Below are positions 11,210 to 22,300 of a DNA stretch of 64,000 nt, in pieces (the stretch's first letter is position 1; each line of letters begins with the position of its first letter). The DNA is from Parietichytrium sp. I65-24A (lineage: Eukaryota > Sar > Bigyra > Thraustochytrida > Thraustochytriidae). The stretch is taken from assembly GCA_012862575.1 (NCBI GenBank), contig BLSF01000007.1, positions 558,001-622,000 on the forward strand. Direction: 5' to 3'. The notes below the pieces were generated by a model. It was not told the DNA's origin. It made no database searches and was given only the letters and a program-made list of their open reading frames with translations. The position numbers were made by a program, and so were the translations under genes.

Positions 11210-12367
11210 CTAGTGTTCATGACCAGCAGAAAGAATAATAGGTACGATGCAACCGATGGTCACAGCCACAATCTGCTTGCGAGAGAGGTCTCCATGACTG
11301 TTTCTGGGGAGCTCCTGAAAAGCGTGAACCACCCCCACATATAAAAAGGTCCCTGCGGAAAGAAGCAAAATGAAAGCCACGGAACCAATCGAAACTGTTC
11401 CAAGTGCCAGAAAGGATGGCGAAAGCAGGACAAAGGTCACGAGTGTTCCTACGGGAGCCGCGAGGGCAAAACACATCAAATTGCGCCGAATACCGGCCGT
11501 GTCCAGCGCAGAGTTGCGAAGGTAAATGGTGAGCGCAAAAGCAGCAGGAACCTTGTGCATCATGATTGCAATGAAGACAACAACTTCTAAACTTCTCCAC
11601 TCTCCCTCCGATGATGCCTTAGCTGCGCCGAGCGCCAGACCGTCAGCCGCGGCATGGACGAGTAACCCTATGGTGACTGTGGCACGGCGTTTCTGCGCCT
11701 GAGGGTTATTTGGTAAAGAGCAGGACGAGTTGGTTCGTATTTGAACTGAGCCGAGCCGCGCATCAGAAACCTCGCCGGCAGCGGAACGCGGCGAATTTTC
11801 CGGCAATGACGAAAGTTCTATCTCCCCATTCTCGAGATTTTCCGAGTCGCTGAATCCGAGGTCGGAAAGATCGCGTTTGTGTGAGTGGTCGTCTGCAGAA
11901 TCGTCAAACCTGCTCACCTGGTTGTAGTGCCCTTGAGCGTGGCTGTGGCCATGAGCATGGGTTCCTCCGCAACAGGACAAGTGATCCACGAAAAGCATAA
12001 ATAGAAACCCAGAAATAAGAGCAAGACCGACCAAAGTCTCGTTTGACGGGAAACCTTCCTCGTGCTCATGCCCCCCATGCCCGTGATCGTGGAGGTCGTC
12101 GTGGTCCAGCGGAGATCCAATCTCATCGTCAAGGTCCAAGTCGCCCTCCTCCGCGCCATGGTACAGCTGGTGGATGCCTTCCGGGATGATCACCGCGAGA
12201 GCCGTCCCAATGATGAGCCCCGTGCCTCCCGAGTTGAACAGTGCGAGCTGCTTTTGGCTGAGAGAAGCATACAGCGGCAGAAGGCCCGCCCCAAACGCCC
12301 CAAGCAGCATGCCCAGAGAAAGCATGCTCACCTGGTACAACGCCGTGGCCCTTGAAGGCGCCTCCAT
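11210..12367 (-). CDS. SLC39A9: ZIP-family zinc transporter, SLC39A9/ZIP9-like
   Basis: A 385-aa multi-pass membrane protein. Hydrophobic helices start at about residue 12 (MLSLGMLLGAFGAGLLPLY) and continue in the ZIP pattern. A histidine-rich luminal/cytosolic loop contains HDHGHGGHEHEE and HAHGHSHAQGH. The metal-binding helices show VHAAADGLALGAA and MMHKVPAAFALT, which is the diagnostic pair of the ZIP9 subfamily, and the protein ends LSAGHEH, like the GHHH end of animal ZIP9. Family knowledge: ZIP9 moves zinc from the Golgi or outside into the cytosol. The ATG at 12367 is the first in frame; the frame is open further upstream without ATG. A variable acidic loop of about 100 residues (about 155-255) is longer than in human ZIP9 (307 aa). 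Confidence 0.9.
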   Translation of the reverse strand: MEAPSRATALYQVSMLSLGMLLGAFGAGLLPLYASLSQKQLALFNSGGTGLIIGTALAVIIPEGIHQLYHGAEEGDLDLDDEIGSPLDHDDLHDHGHGGHEHEEGFPSNETLVGLALISGFLFMLFVDHLSCCGGTHAHGHSHAQGHYNQVSRFDDSADDHSHKRDLSDLGFSDSENLENGEIELSSLPENSPRSAAGEVSDARLGSVQIRTNSSCSLPNNPQAQKRRATVTIGLLVHAAADGLALGAAKASSEGEWRSLEVVVFIAIMMHKVPAAFALTIYLRNSALDTAGIRRNLMCFALAAPVGTLVTFVLLSPSFLALGTVSIGSVAFILLLSAGTFLYVGVVHAFQELPRNSHGDLSRKQIVAVTIGCIVPIILSAGHEH

Positions 12368-13297
12368 CTCTTCTGCTCTCCCTTTTCCTTCCTCTTTCAG
12401 ACGGCCTTGATACTCAACGCAAACTCCTGGCCCCGCGCGCCGTTCCGCTAGCACTCGCAGCAGACACAACGCCACCGCAGCTTCGCGAGTTCCGCACCTT
12501 GGTCTTTGGTGTGCCGCGGAATTTCACAGGATGCAGTACTCAGTACGCGGTACCGGTTTGCATGTGCTCTGACAATGGATCTATGTGTGCGTGAGATGTG
12601 TGTGATGCGTGTGCTTGCTCTCTGATTGTGACAAGGTTGGTGCAGGTATTAGATAATTTAACTCTACAGTCAGCCAGCCCTTTCTGTGAGAAGTGAGATA
12701 GGGATACGATGTGTCGTTTGTGTCAGTGAGGATAGTGAGGACAATGAGGGGTGATGGGGCAGCGGAGAGTGTGCAGCCATAACCTCTGTGACGATAAGGT
12801 TGGATTTCTGCGAAGGAACAACATTGACCGTGAGCCATGAATGGCACGAAGAAAAGATGTTTTTCGTGTTGAGGGTTTTCTGTTCAAGTAAGTTGCTCTG
12901 GTTCATAGCGATTCATGATCTTGGAGGATTTTCTTACAGAGCCCATAGAAATAGAAATTGAAAATAGAATTTTTCTGCCTCCAGGGCACCGAGGGGATCG
13001 ATACTTCGCTTTGCAGTCAACCTCTTGCGCCAATGTGTCACGTCAGATCCGATCACACAGCTTCGTCAAGCTAGTTTCCATGAGGGTCACATCGATTTTA
13101 AAAAGGTGACCAATAAAATGAGCTTTTTGAAGATACCTGATCCAGGTGCTTGTTAGTGCGAAACGCAAGCTCGGTTCCAATACACTGCCAGCGCAAATCG
13201 TGCTGCGCGCTCAAAATAGCTCGCAAGTCGTCTTTGCTACCCACGCTACCAGCTTCGCGTCAATCTCGGTCATGCTCGGATGCATAGACACCCAGAA
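12368..13297. other. intergenic region
   Basis: No gene recognised. The 12530-12560 part carries GTAC-rich words (AGTACTCAGTAC, CGGTACCG) upstream of the ZIP gene start and is a candidate promoter. The rest contains only short unsupported frames. Confidence 0.55.
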
Positions 13298-13705
13298 TCA
13301 CGAGTCGCTGTCACAAGACAAAAACGTAGAGCCCATACGATCAGGTGTAACTTTGTCCACCATGATCGTCTGCCTCGAGCCGGCGAGGACAACCTGCCTC
13401 TGCCGTTCCAGCAGTTTAATATCGCTGGCGATCTGCTGCTGCGCAAGGTCCACCCTCCTCTGCTGCTCCGCGAGCCGAGCCTCCCACAGCTCCAGGTCTT
13501 GCTCCCTGCGCCGCAAGCCCTTTCTCAGCTCCCGCTCCCGCGCTTCTAGTTCCATCTCGCGCTCCGAAGCCAGCGCCTCTCGCGCCTGCACCTGCTGCCG
13601 CGCCACGTCCACCTCCACCTGCGCGGCTGCGATCTCTTGCCGCCGAAGAGATCCCCACTCGTCGCAGGCCGCCAGCGCCGCAAGGACCACTTGCCGAGTC
13701 GCCAT
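13298..13705 (-). CDS. small coiled-coil protein, unknown function
   Basis: A 135-aa protein with strong, GC-biased coding usage. After MATRQVVLAALAACDEW it forms one continuous coiled coil of about 85 residues rich in Gln, Glu, Arg and Ala (for example AREALASEREMELEARE and LAEQQRRVDLAQQQ). It ends with a short non-helical tail DKVTPDRMGSTFLSCDSDS. No family motif is recognised. It starts at ATG 13705 and is divergent from the capping enzyme gene across an 807-bp gap containing two tandem repeats. A frame of 220 codons on the opposite strand (13146-13808) mirrors it and is rejected, because the codon choice and heptad pattern fit the minus strand. A spliced C-terminal extension cannot be excluded. 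Confidence 0.6.
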   Translation of the reverse strand: MATRQVVLAALAACDEWGSLRRQEIAAAQVEVDVARQQVQAREALASEREMELEARERELRKGLRRREQDLELWEARLAEQQRRVDLAQQQIASDIKLLERQRQVVLAGSRQTIMVDKVTPDRMGSTFLSCDSDS

Positions 13706-13946
13706 CGCGACCGGGAGGAGGAAGGGGGAAGGGTGCGCGAGGACCCCTGTGAGCAGCGTGGCGTGTGGGAGACGGTTGTCGACTGTACTGGTGGGTTGTG
13801 AGTTGTGAGTTGTGAGTGTGGAGAGCTAGGCATCTGCGTGCCTGGCGGACGCGTTCGCGGGGTACTCGGCGCGCACCCCTGTGTCTGTCATGCTGCGGAC
13901 TCTGCGGACGCAGATACTATTGCATAGTATGGGAACTTTCGTCTGT

Positions 13947-14061
13947 GTTGCTATTGTTGCTATTGTTGCTATTGTTGCTATTGTTGCTTTGTTGCTATTG
14001 TTGCTATTGTTGCTATTGTTGCTATTGTTGCTATTGTTGCTATTGTTGCTATTGTTGCTAT
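13947..14061. repeat. TTGTTGCTA 9-bp minisatellite
   Basis: About a dozen head-to-tail copies of TTGTTGCTA, with one copy two bases short near 13983-13992. It produces leucine-rich open frames in all three plus frames that are not genes. Confidence 0.9.
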
Positions 14062-14380
14062 GATTCTCAAGAGAGAGATAAAGAGAGAGAGGGAAAAAAA
14101 CAGAATCAGAATTCAGAATAATTAATTCAGACTTCAGTGGTCTAAGAAGTCTCTACTAAAGGCTAGAGTTAGAGTTAGAGTTAGCGCAGAAAGGAGCTGC
14201 TGGGTCACGAAATGAAAGTAGTGACGTATGACAGAGCTGTGGGAAGTAGAAACAAAGGGTACTCGATACTTTGGAACTGTTGTACTGTGGTACTTTGTTA
14301 CTTTTGTTAGTGTGGTGGGTGTCCTCGCGACTTTGTTGTAGCGCATAAGAACGCTACAAACGGCGTAGAAGCATCGCAAC

Positions 14381-14429
14381 ACTGGCGTATACTGGCGTAT
14401 ACTGGTGTATACTGGCGTATACTGGCGTG
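14381..14429. repeat. ACTGGCGTAT tandem repeat (5 copies)
   Basis: Five head-to-tail copies of the 10-mer ACTGGCGTAT, the third with one change (ACTGGTGTAT) and the last ending GC. The array lies about 85 bp upstream of the capping-enzyme start, where copy-number change could alter promoter spacing. Confidence 0.9.
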
Positions 14430-14512
14430 CGTGGATCAGGCCAAAGGGTGAAGAGCGAGTCGAATAGCAAGACTGAGCAAGAGGATTGGAGAGGGTAAAG
14501 AGCGAAAGAGCG

Positions 14513-15694
14513 ATGAATCAGCTGCTGGACCCCGAGTACCCTGGCGAAAAGATCACGGACAAGAGCTTGGAGCGTACGCTCAAGCAGGAGTGCCTGAGGC
14601 TAGCGGGCAAGGAAGGCACCAACTTTTCGCGCTTCCCCGGATCACAGCCGGTGTCACTGTCTCGCGAGCACCTGCCGACGCTAAAGTCCACCAACTTTTT
14701 GGTCTGCGAAAAGAGCGATGGCGTGAGGTATCTGATGATGTTCTACAACATCACCTTCCTGGTGAGATACCCGCCGGCGTCGTGGCAGAGGGTTCTAAAC
14801 GGACGGCCCGGAGCGGTGTTTTTGGTGAATCGAAACTTTGAGTTCCTCACGATCCCGGCGCTGGACCTGCACCTTGGGCCAGAGCTGCTTCAGAGGCTCG
14901 ATCATACCTTGCTGGACGGCGAGCTTGTGCGGGACAGGATTTTTGGGTTTGACGGAAATGGGACCGCGCAGCAAGCAACTTTTCTTATTTTTGATGCACT
15001 CAGCGTCTGCAACAATTTCGTTGGGAACCTAAACTTGTTTGATAGGCTCCGTGCAGCGCAGGGGGAGGTCATGCTCCAGATTCGAGAGGCGCTTCCGGAA
15101 GAAGACGAAATCCCCCCCTGCGTGCTTACCGTGAAACAAATGTATAGGAAGTCTGATGTAGACTTTGTCCTCAACAAAGTTATTCCGGACAATCTCCCAC
15201 ACGAAAACGACGGCCTCATTTTTACACAGCATGATTACCCATATGAGAGTGGAACTTGCAACGCGATTCTCAAGTGGAAACCGAGACATCTCAACTCTGT
15301 GGACTTCGAGGTTAAGGTGAGATGGGCTAATGGCCCAAGTGGCGAGAATGAATTTCGGTATGCGGATATTTCCGTGGCCAATCGCGGAACGCCCGAGTTT
15401 TTTGGTCACATTTATATTGAAGAAGAGGTTCAAAGGGAGCTCAAGGATAAATACAGAAATCGGCCCATTATCATTGAGTGTGTGCTCGACGATAAATGGC
15501 CCAGCTATCGCCCACCATCAGAAGCCCATCAAACATGGGCCGACGAGGAACTGCGACCTGGCCCAGGCTGGAAATTTCATCGCGTTCGAGAAGATAAGCG
15601 GATGGCGAATGATACTCGTGTGGTACAAAAGGTCATCGAAAGCATCAACGCTGGCATAACGGAGGAGGTCCTCACTGAGACACTATGCACTTGA
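14513..15694 (+). CDS. mRNA capping enzyme, guanylyltransferase
   Basis: A 393-aa GTP:RNA guanylyltransferase, which transfers GMP to the 5'-diphosphate end of nascent Pol II transcripts. The nucleotidyltransferase motif I is EKSDGVRY with the guanylylated lysine at about residue 67. Motif III is LLDGELV, followed by the LIFDALSV segment, motif IV NDGLIFTQ, motif V AILKWKP, and the OB-fold motif VI region KFHRVREDKRMAN. The size fits a single-function GTase of the fungal type; the animal-type N-terminal tyrosine-phosphatase-like triphosphatase domain is missing, so a separate triphosphatase is expected elsewhere. The frame is open upstream to a TTG but the first ATG is at 14513 (MNQLLDPEYPG). 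It is followed by a convergent gene. Confidence 0.92.
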   Translation: MNQLLDPEYPGEKITDKSLERTLKQECLRLAGKEGTNFSRFPGSQPVSLSREHLPTLKSTNFLVCEKSDGVRYLMMFYNITFLVRYPPASWQRVLNGRPGAVFLVNRNFEFLTIPALDLHLGPELLQRLDHTLLDGELVRDRIFGFDGNGTAQQATFLIFDALSVCNNFVGNLNLFDRLRAAQGEVMLQIREALPEEDEIPPCVLTVKQMYRKSDVDFVLNKVIPDNLPHENDGLIFTQHDYPYESGTCNAILKWKPRHLNSVDFEVKVRWANGPSGENEFRYADISVANRGTPEFFGHIYIEEEVQRELKDKYRNRPIIIECVLDDKWPSYRPPSEAHQTWADEELRPGPGWKFHRVREDKRMANDTRVVQKVIESINAGITEEVLTETLCT

Positions 15695-16392
15695 GCGTCT
15701 GGCTTTTGCGCTTATTGTACAATTCCCACAGAGGTTTCATTATTTGTTCAACGTTTTGGAGACGTATGGCAAGGACAACTGCAATGCGAGGATGGCAACC
15801 TAAGAAATTTCCTGCTCCTTCCCTGTTTCGGCTTAAGCTGGGGTGCAGCCGATTCGAAGCAAGACAAGTATTGTATAAAGGCACCTGTGGGCAACAACCC
15901 CTTTCTCTACGCAGACGCACTATAATAACCTTTTACAATTATTTTATGAAGACGATCTGTGCTTACCAATGCTTCCTTTTTCATGACCCTCATTCCCTCG
16001 TGCTATGCTCGCAGTTTGACAAAAGTAACCCGGCAAGGTCTTGACAGGTTGAATGATATTGTACCAGCACAGCCATTCTGATTCAACGTCGGAGTTGGCA
16101 TTGCGAGGCGACAAATGTTCTAAGAATCCTCCGCCTCTTGAGCACGCTCGCGGCAGAGCTGTTTGAAAACTAGTAGCTACTAGCCTAGAGGGCGATAAGA
16201 GACGAGCCATATTCGTGCACGACAAGTCCTTAAAAAATCGCATATTTTATGGTTTGTGTCGACTGTCGCATGTTCTGCGGCTCGTGCTCAATGGATTTTA
16301 ATGAGTAGAATGGCGAGGCTGGCGTACAAGTGGAAAAAGAGAGGCTTCAAAAGCGAACCTAACAGGAAATGGATGCAAACTCTACTACATTT
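15695..16392. other. intergenic, between convergent genes
   Basis: About 700 bp between the 3' ends of the capping-enzyme and axonemal-protein genes. No gene recognised; a TAGTAGCTACTAGCCTAG stretch lies at about 16170. Confidence 0.55.
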
Positions 16393-19300
16393 CTAAAAGT
16401 CAGGGCGAGGTAACAGTTTCACAGTGTTGTCGTGTTCTTCTGCATAAGAGCCACGGCCACGAAGCAAGAACACAAAGCTTGGCCCACCGCGAGAGCATAC
16501 ACGGAAACGGCTTTCGTAAAGAGTTTCCTCGGAGGGCTGAAAGCAGACGTGCACGTTTTGGGGTAGGCGCTTTCCGTCGGCGTCGAACCCTTGTGGCATG
16601 AGCCCATCACTAGCATTGAAGGGCAGTGATGGACCATCAAGTACACCGCTGTCAATATCGAACGACCAGCATGAAGGATCGTCGATCGCATCTTCTTCAT
16701 CACGTACAGCCAGGCCATCGTCTTCATCACGGTCGGGTTTGGGAACATGCTCAATTTTCCAATCTGCTAAAACAACGGTTGGATTGCCCAACTTGAGCGC
16801 GGTGCGAACTGACGTTTCGACGTGCACATACCCAAAGTTGTACTCCGCAGGGCTGACCATCACCGTCGGCCGAACGATGGTCCCTTCCAAGTCAACAGTT
16901 TGTTCATCCCCATTAACGAAATCGACTCGAAAAACTCCCTTGTATGTGCTTCTCAGCTGCTCATTGATTTCATGAGCCTTACTACCCAACGTTACCGGTC
17001 GGAACTGAAGGGTGACGACCAATGTCGACCCAGCAGGCATGCAGACTTTCGTTCCTTCGATCTGGGAAAACTGCGTTTCCAAGGCGTCGTTTTCTTCTTT
17101 GTTCAAGACTGGCTCCGTCGGCGCCACGACTTTACTCTCTGAGATATAAAATGGAGCATTCACACTAATTTTACCCGCAACTCTCATCGGGCCGTCGTTT
17201 TGAAAGGTGATCGTCTTGAAGAACGACTTGTGATGCACATCTTTAGTAGACCAAACAACGAAACCAAGATATTGCCGTTGCTCAGATCCTCTCTTTCTCC
17301 TGTCCAGCAAAAGAGAGGGTCGCACAGACTGGCCGCCAAGCTCAATTTTCAAAAATCCGCGCATCGGATCACGACTGCTTGCAGATGTGCTCCCCGAGAC
17401 TGTTGAAAGAGTTGCAAGACTTGGGACCGAGTTGATTCCTTTCTCATTGTTGAGAGTGGACTGCCCTTCAACATCAGGCAATGAGACCACCGAGGCAACT
17501 AAACTCCGGAAAGAACTTTGAGACGATGTCATCGCTAGGGACTTGGCGTCAGTTCGATCTGAGTCAAGCCACTGGTTATCCGCCACAAGCATGGCAGTGT
17601 CATCAGTTTCCAAATGCTCACTAGGTAGGTAGGACACCCGGAACGTCGCCGACCCATACCCTTGTATGACCTGCTCCGCGGGCTCAACGATAAACGGTGG
17701 TGGCTCTATCAAGTCTTGATGTGGGGAAATCGTAAAGGTAATCTCAGCAGAATCTGAGACCTGTACTTTAGATTGCACGACCTCGGCATCTGCAGCTCGC
17801 TTGGCAACTACACACCAGCTGATGCGAGACGCTATGGGACCATCGTTTACGACCTTAATTTCCTTTCGCTTTGCCGAGGTAGCAACTAAAGTATGCCCAA
17901 AGTTCAGAACCGCATCGCTGCTCTTCACATCCCCAAATTTCTTATCACGGTTCAGAACTAAACCAACAGTGTTTTGCTGAAGTCTGATCGGGTTCCCTTC
18001 CACGGATATTTTCATTGTAGTAAATGAGGTAGGCAGACCTTCAATGTTGCATTCCAGCTCGCTGCGATAGGTTCCAGACATGTTATTGAAGCAGACAACA
18101 TCCACAATCTCTGCTTGCCAGGGCTCGAGAAAACCAGAGGCTGGGATTGCCAAAAATGCGACCCCATCACCCTTTTCGAGTACGCGGCGATCCTCCTCCA
18201 TTTGAACTTTCTTGATCGTGTGCTCCATCCCCCCTTTGGAGCTAAACACGTTCGTTTCTTCGTGCTTATCGCCCAGGCGCGCGACGGAGAAGGAGCTTTT
18301 GGAGCTGCTCATCATGGAGCGCGGCGATGCTACCGTTTGCCTTGATACAAGACCAGACCTGTAAAGACTTGCATTGGAAGCAGTATGTACACCGGACGAC
18401 CCCGCTGAACCCACCTGCACGATGGACGATTTGCTGGACTGCGCCGCTACCTTCGTCCTCCCAACTTGTGCTCTCTTTTCGTAGGATCTCTGCACAGAAG
18501 GCGGTGTATACTCTGCAGCGCAGCTCCGGACATTGAGGCTATAGGCCGCTCTGATAGAGGAGTGATTGACGATGCACAGGCGAAGTGTGCGCCTTTCGCA
18601 CAGCTGCACTTTGTCGCCAAAATCTAGAACTGGAAGTTTGGCAGGACTGCCTCCGTTCACAGTAGCCCCCTCTTTCTCGCCAGGAGCCGCTGGAGTCATT
18701 TCTTGTGAAGTGACATCTTCACCAACCAGCGAGTACGATACGACGAGGCCCTTTGATACTGTCTTGAACGCAAAGCCTAGCGGGGAGGTCATGCCTTCAA
18801 TATCGCACACAAACAATGAAGATATACGACCGGGTTTTTGAGACACATAGGTCAAAGACACAACGCGCTCCTCTTTGGGATTCAAGACCCCTTCATTTGT
18901 ACAGGAGAGGGAGACCGCATAGGTCTTTTCTGTTTCCGGCTTCACTTCCCTCGACGACGATTTGTTGCTTGGGGACTTCGAGCCGGTGGCGGAAACCGGA
19001 ATTTCTGACCACTTGAATGGAGCTGGCAAATTTGAGAGGTTCACCATCCGAATAAGCCTTGTCACAGGGACCGTGACATAAGTAGTTCCCAAATCAATCA
19101 TATACTTCTTCGCTGGCGAAGTTTCGTCTTTCTCATCCATGCACTCCACATACACGCTGGGACACTGAATCTCGCCGCGCAAAGGAATGTATAGCGGAGT
19201 GTCTGCCAGGTGTACTGAGCACTCGACTACTTTTCGGAGTCTTTCGGGCTTGATCCCGGCTTGACACCTCACTTGAATGACGCTTCTGGCTCCTGGCTCA

Positions 19301-22300
19301 AGCAAGACTTCTGATGGCGTAAACATAAGCATGGAGGAATCTGTAAGATGTTCAATGCCTCCCCTTTCCACTTCGTAGCGATCTTTTTCCGCCTCACGGA
19401 AGCATGCCTTTGCGGGAACGTCGCTGATATTTTCTACTTTTAAGCTGACTTCGCCAAAACCTCCAACGCTCAGAAGCCCCACGTCAAGCTCTTGTTGCAG
19501 AAGTCTGACACGAGGCCCTCTAGCAATGCCGGTTATGATGAGTGACGCGCCGCCAAGTTTGTTTGCGCTCGCACTATCAGCAAACTTTGCGGGGTCCAGG
19601 GAAAGTTTGCAGCACAGCCGATGCATGATTCGCCCAGGACGCAGCGCGGTCACTGTAAATATCTGCTTGCTGACTTGATCTACCTGCACCTTGCCCATAG
19701 GAAGTCGAGGTTCGACACGAACCGAATTTGATTCGAGGTCTTCCCACTGAAAATGCACTGCTTCACCAGATGTGTTCTTGAAATGGGTGACAATCGTGTA
19801 TGGCTTGCCGATATCCAGGTATGAGTCCAGTGATACCTGCGGCAAGGGAAGAAACTCGCACGTTGGAGCCTTCCCTTTGCCTTGGAGAACAATCTTGGAG
19901 CAAGGGATGTCTAAAAGTTCAATCTCCTCCCGACTGCTGCTACAGGCATGCAGGTCTTCACTTTTCTTGAATAGATTCAGAGCCTGAACTGCTTGTCCGC
20001 TAGCAGTTGGTGCGTCTCGTGCGCGAGGATTGGTAGTTGAGGAGCGGTGAAGCTTTGTGGACGCTCCAGGGATGTACCCAGCTACGGCGGTAGCGGGTAT
20101 CCCTTCTACTATCATATTGGCAAGGCTGGAGCTGATTGAACACAACCGAGGTTCATATCGAATCGTGAATTCCGTGTCCTTGCCCGGAAGTAGTGCTCCG
20201 CTGGAAGGTGTCACGCTGAACACAGATTTTGGATCTGGAACAAGCGCCCCCTTGCTTCCTTTATGCTTTGCTGACGAAGATCGTCCTGCTTTTGTGGTGC
20301 TTGGAGCCGGCTTCATTAAGTCCCATCGGTACCGAAGCGTAATTGGTGTCGGGTTCTTGTAGCAAATTTTGCGCTCGACAAAAGAGCCAACCACAGTGTC
20401 TTTAAAAGAAAGTGCTGGGGGCTCCTTAATTGTGCCTTTCGGGTCTGTTTCGAATGGAAGGCCATCCACGTTTAGGACTTGCACCTTCACTCGACAGCTG
20501 TCTCCGCTAAGAACCAACCTTCTTATCTGGCAGTTATCACACGCAAGCACCACAGTCTCCGTGAAATTGCCGCTCCCTCTCGGAGTGAAACTGACCTTAA
20601 TTTTCAACGCCTCACCGCTATCAAGTCCGAAGCTGACTGGAGACAGTGAAAACGGCCCAAGATTTAAAAAATCACGATCGGCGTAATTGGCATCCGTGTT
20701 TGGATTCTCCAGTTCTTCAGGCTTCAGGAGCTGGAACGCGCCCTTTCCACCTTTGTTCTCGCACTCAAATTCCGCAACAGTCCGGTCTCCCACAAAGCAA
20801 CTTCCACAATCAAGCTTCTCAGTTAGAGTCAAACAGGGCAGCTTCCGTCTGGCAACCAAAGCGATGCGGAACTTCTCTGTTTCAGTCGCAACAGTCACAA
20901 AGTCAGTGTAGTCTCCGAGAGAATCTGCGCAGAACGCGATTCGTAAAGTGCAAGCCATCCCCGGAGCGACTATGCCCGGCCCAACAGGGAAATCGGTTCC
21001 GGCAATGGAGAAATATTTTGTGGTTGGTGGTAAAAACCTGATGGAGCGAGACACGGAGGAGACGTTAAATATTTTCAGCGCGCACTCGTGCGTTTCGTTC
21101 ACTTCATACGCGTCGAATCTGGCGTGCGTGGGCTCGGCTTTAAACGAGAAGAGCGTTGACGGATCGTTTCGAATGAGTTTTCGTTTCTCCTGCAATTCCA
21201 GCGGGAGCTCTTTGGTACGCAAACTGGAAAATACTTGTTGAATCTCTTTCACCTCTTCTGCATCTTCCAGCAAGAAACCCTTTGGGTTGCAATCTTCCAT
21301 TACCAAGAGCTCCTGTTGAGCAAAGGTCGGCGGCTCCGTTAGGTCTTTATTGAGAAGGGATATCTTCCAGTCGCGCGTGGCCTTCGACGTAAGAGTGAAT
21401 CGTGGGTTTTTGAGAAACGATATCTTGTGCCTCATCTTTGCAAGCTGTTTATTGTTGTAGTCCTTCTCCTCGCTAGACATCTCCGTTTGCCTGCGCGCCG
21501 GCGGTTTGGTTCGCGCGGAACTCTCCTCTCCATCGGCCGCCTCTTGATTGTTATTCGACGAAGGAATAAGACTACCGTTTCTTGCTTCCCCCTCCTTGCT
21601 CTCCTGTACCTTCTTGCGCATATTCTTCAATTTGCTTGGCGGGATTTTCTGATAGTTTGGAGTAGATGGCCGAATCTGGCACACATCTCCGGAACCCAGC
21701 TTTATTTGGCCCCTTCTGAATAACTCGAGTGTTTCATTTTCTGTCATGATGTCTTTGGCGGATATCAGGCTCACCCCGATTGCCGCGTATTTCTCAAGCT
21801 CGCTGTTTTCTAGCGAGAAGTAGCTGCGCCCCCGTGGATATTCTGCGCCAATGAGCAGCCCTTGCTCGTAAACCTTTTGCGCATGGTCCTCGTCCATCAC
21901 CTGCGCGATTTGCTTCCTCTTCTCCAGATAACTTTCGAGCTCGCCTGCATTGTCAAGCTGCTTCTCAAGCAGCGCTCCGATCTGCTCCACCTCATGTGCG
22001 AGCGCCTCGTTGGGCTGCCCTTCGCCGTCCCACTCTTGGCCAGCACCGACATTGGCCTCGCCGGCATCTTCGCTGTCCTCGACGCTTGCACTAGCATCCG
22101 CGCTCTTGCCATGGCCGTGCGCAATTGCGCTCACTTCTGTCTCTCCATCCTCACCTGCTCCTGCTCCTGCTCCTGCGTGCTCGTCCGAGGAGTTGTCGGC
22201 GCGGGCCGTTCCCTTAAGAGCATCCTCGTTTTCAGCTTCTGCGCCCTCTTCCACAAACTTGTTCCCGCCGTCCGCGTTATTAGGGCGGGACTCTTCGTCG

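Larger units (their letters stand above)
13706..14512. other. divergent promoter region with two minisatellites
   Basis: This gap separates the divergent coiled-coil and capping-enzyme genes. It contains the 9-bp minisatellite at about 13947-14061, a CAGAATTCAG word at 14107-14116, and a 10-bp tandem repeat at 14381-14429 ending about 85 bp before the capping enzyme ATG. No other gene seen. Confidence 0.65.

Noticed and set aside
13146-13808. 220-codon plus-strand frame, Ser/Cys/Arg-rich
   Set aside because: It is antisense to the coiled-coil gene, whose codon choice and heptad pattern are far more protein-like.
13816-14121. Leucine/cysteine-repeat frames resembling a signal peptide
   Set aside because: Translation of the TTGTTGCTA minisatellite in three frames.
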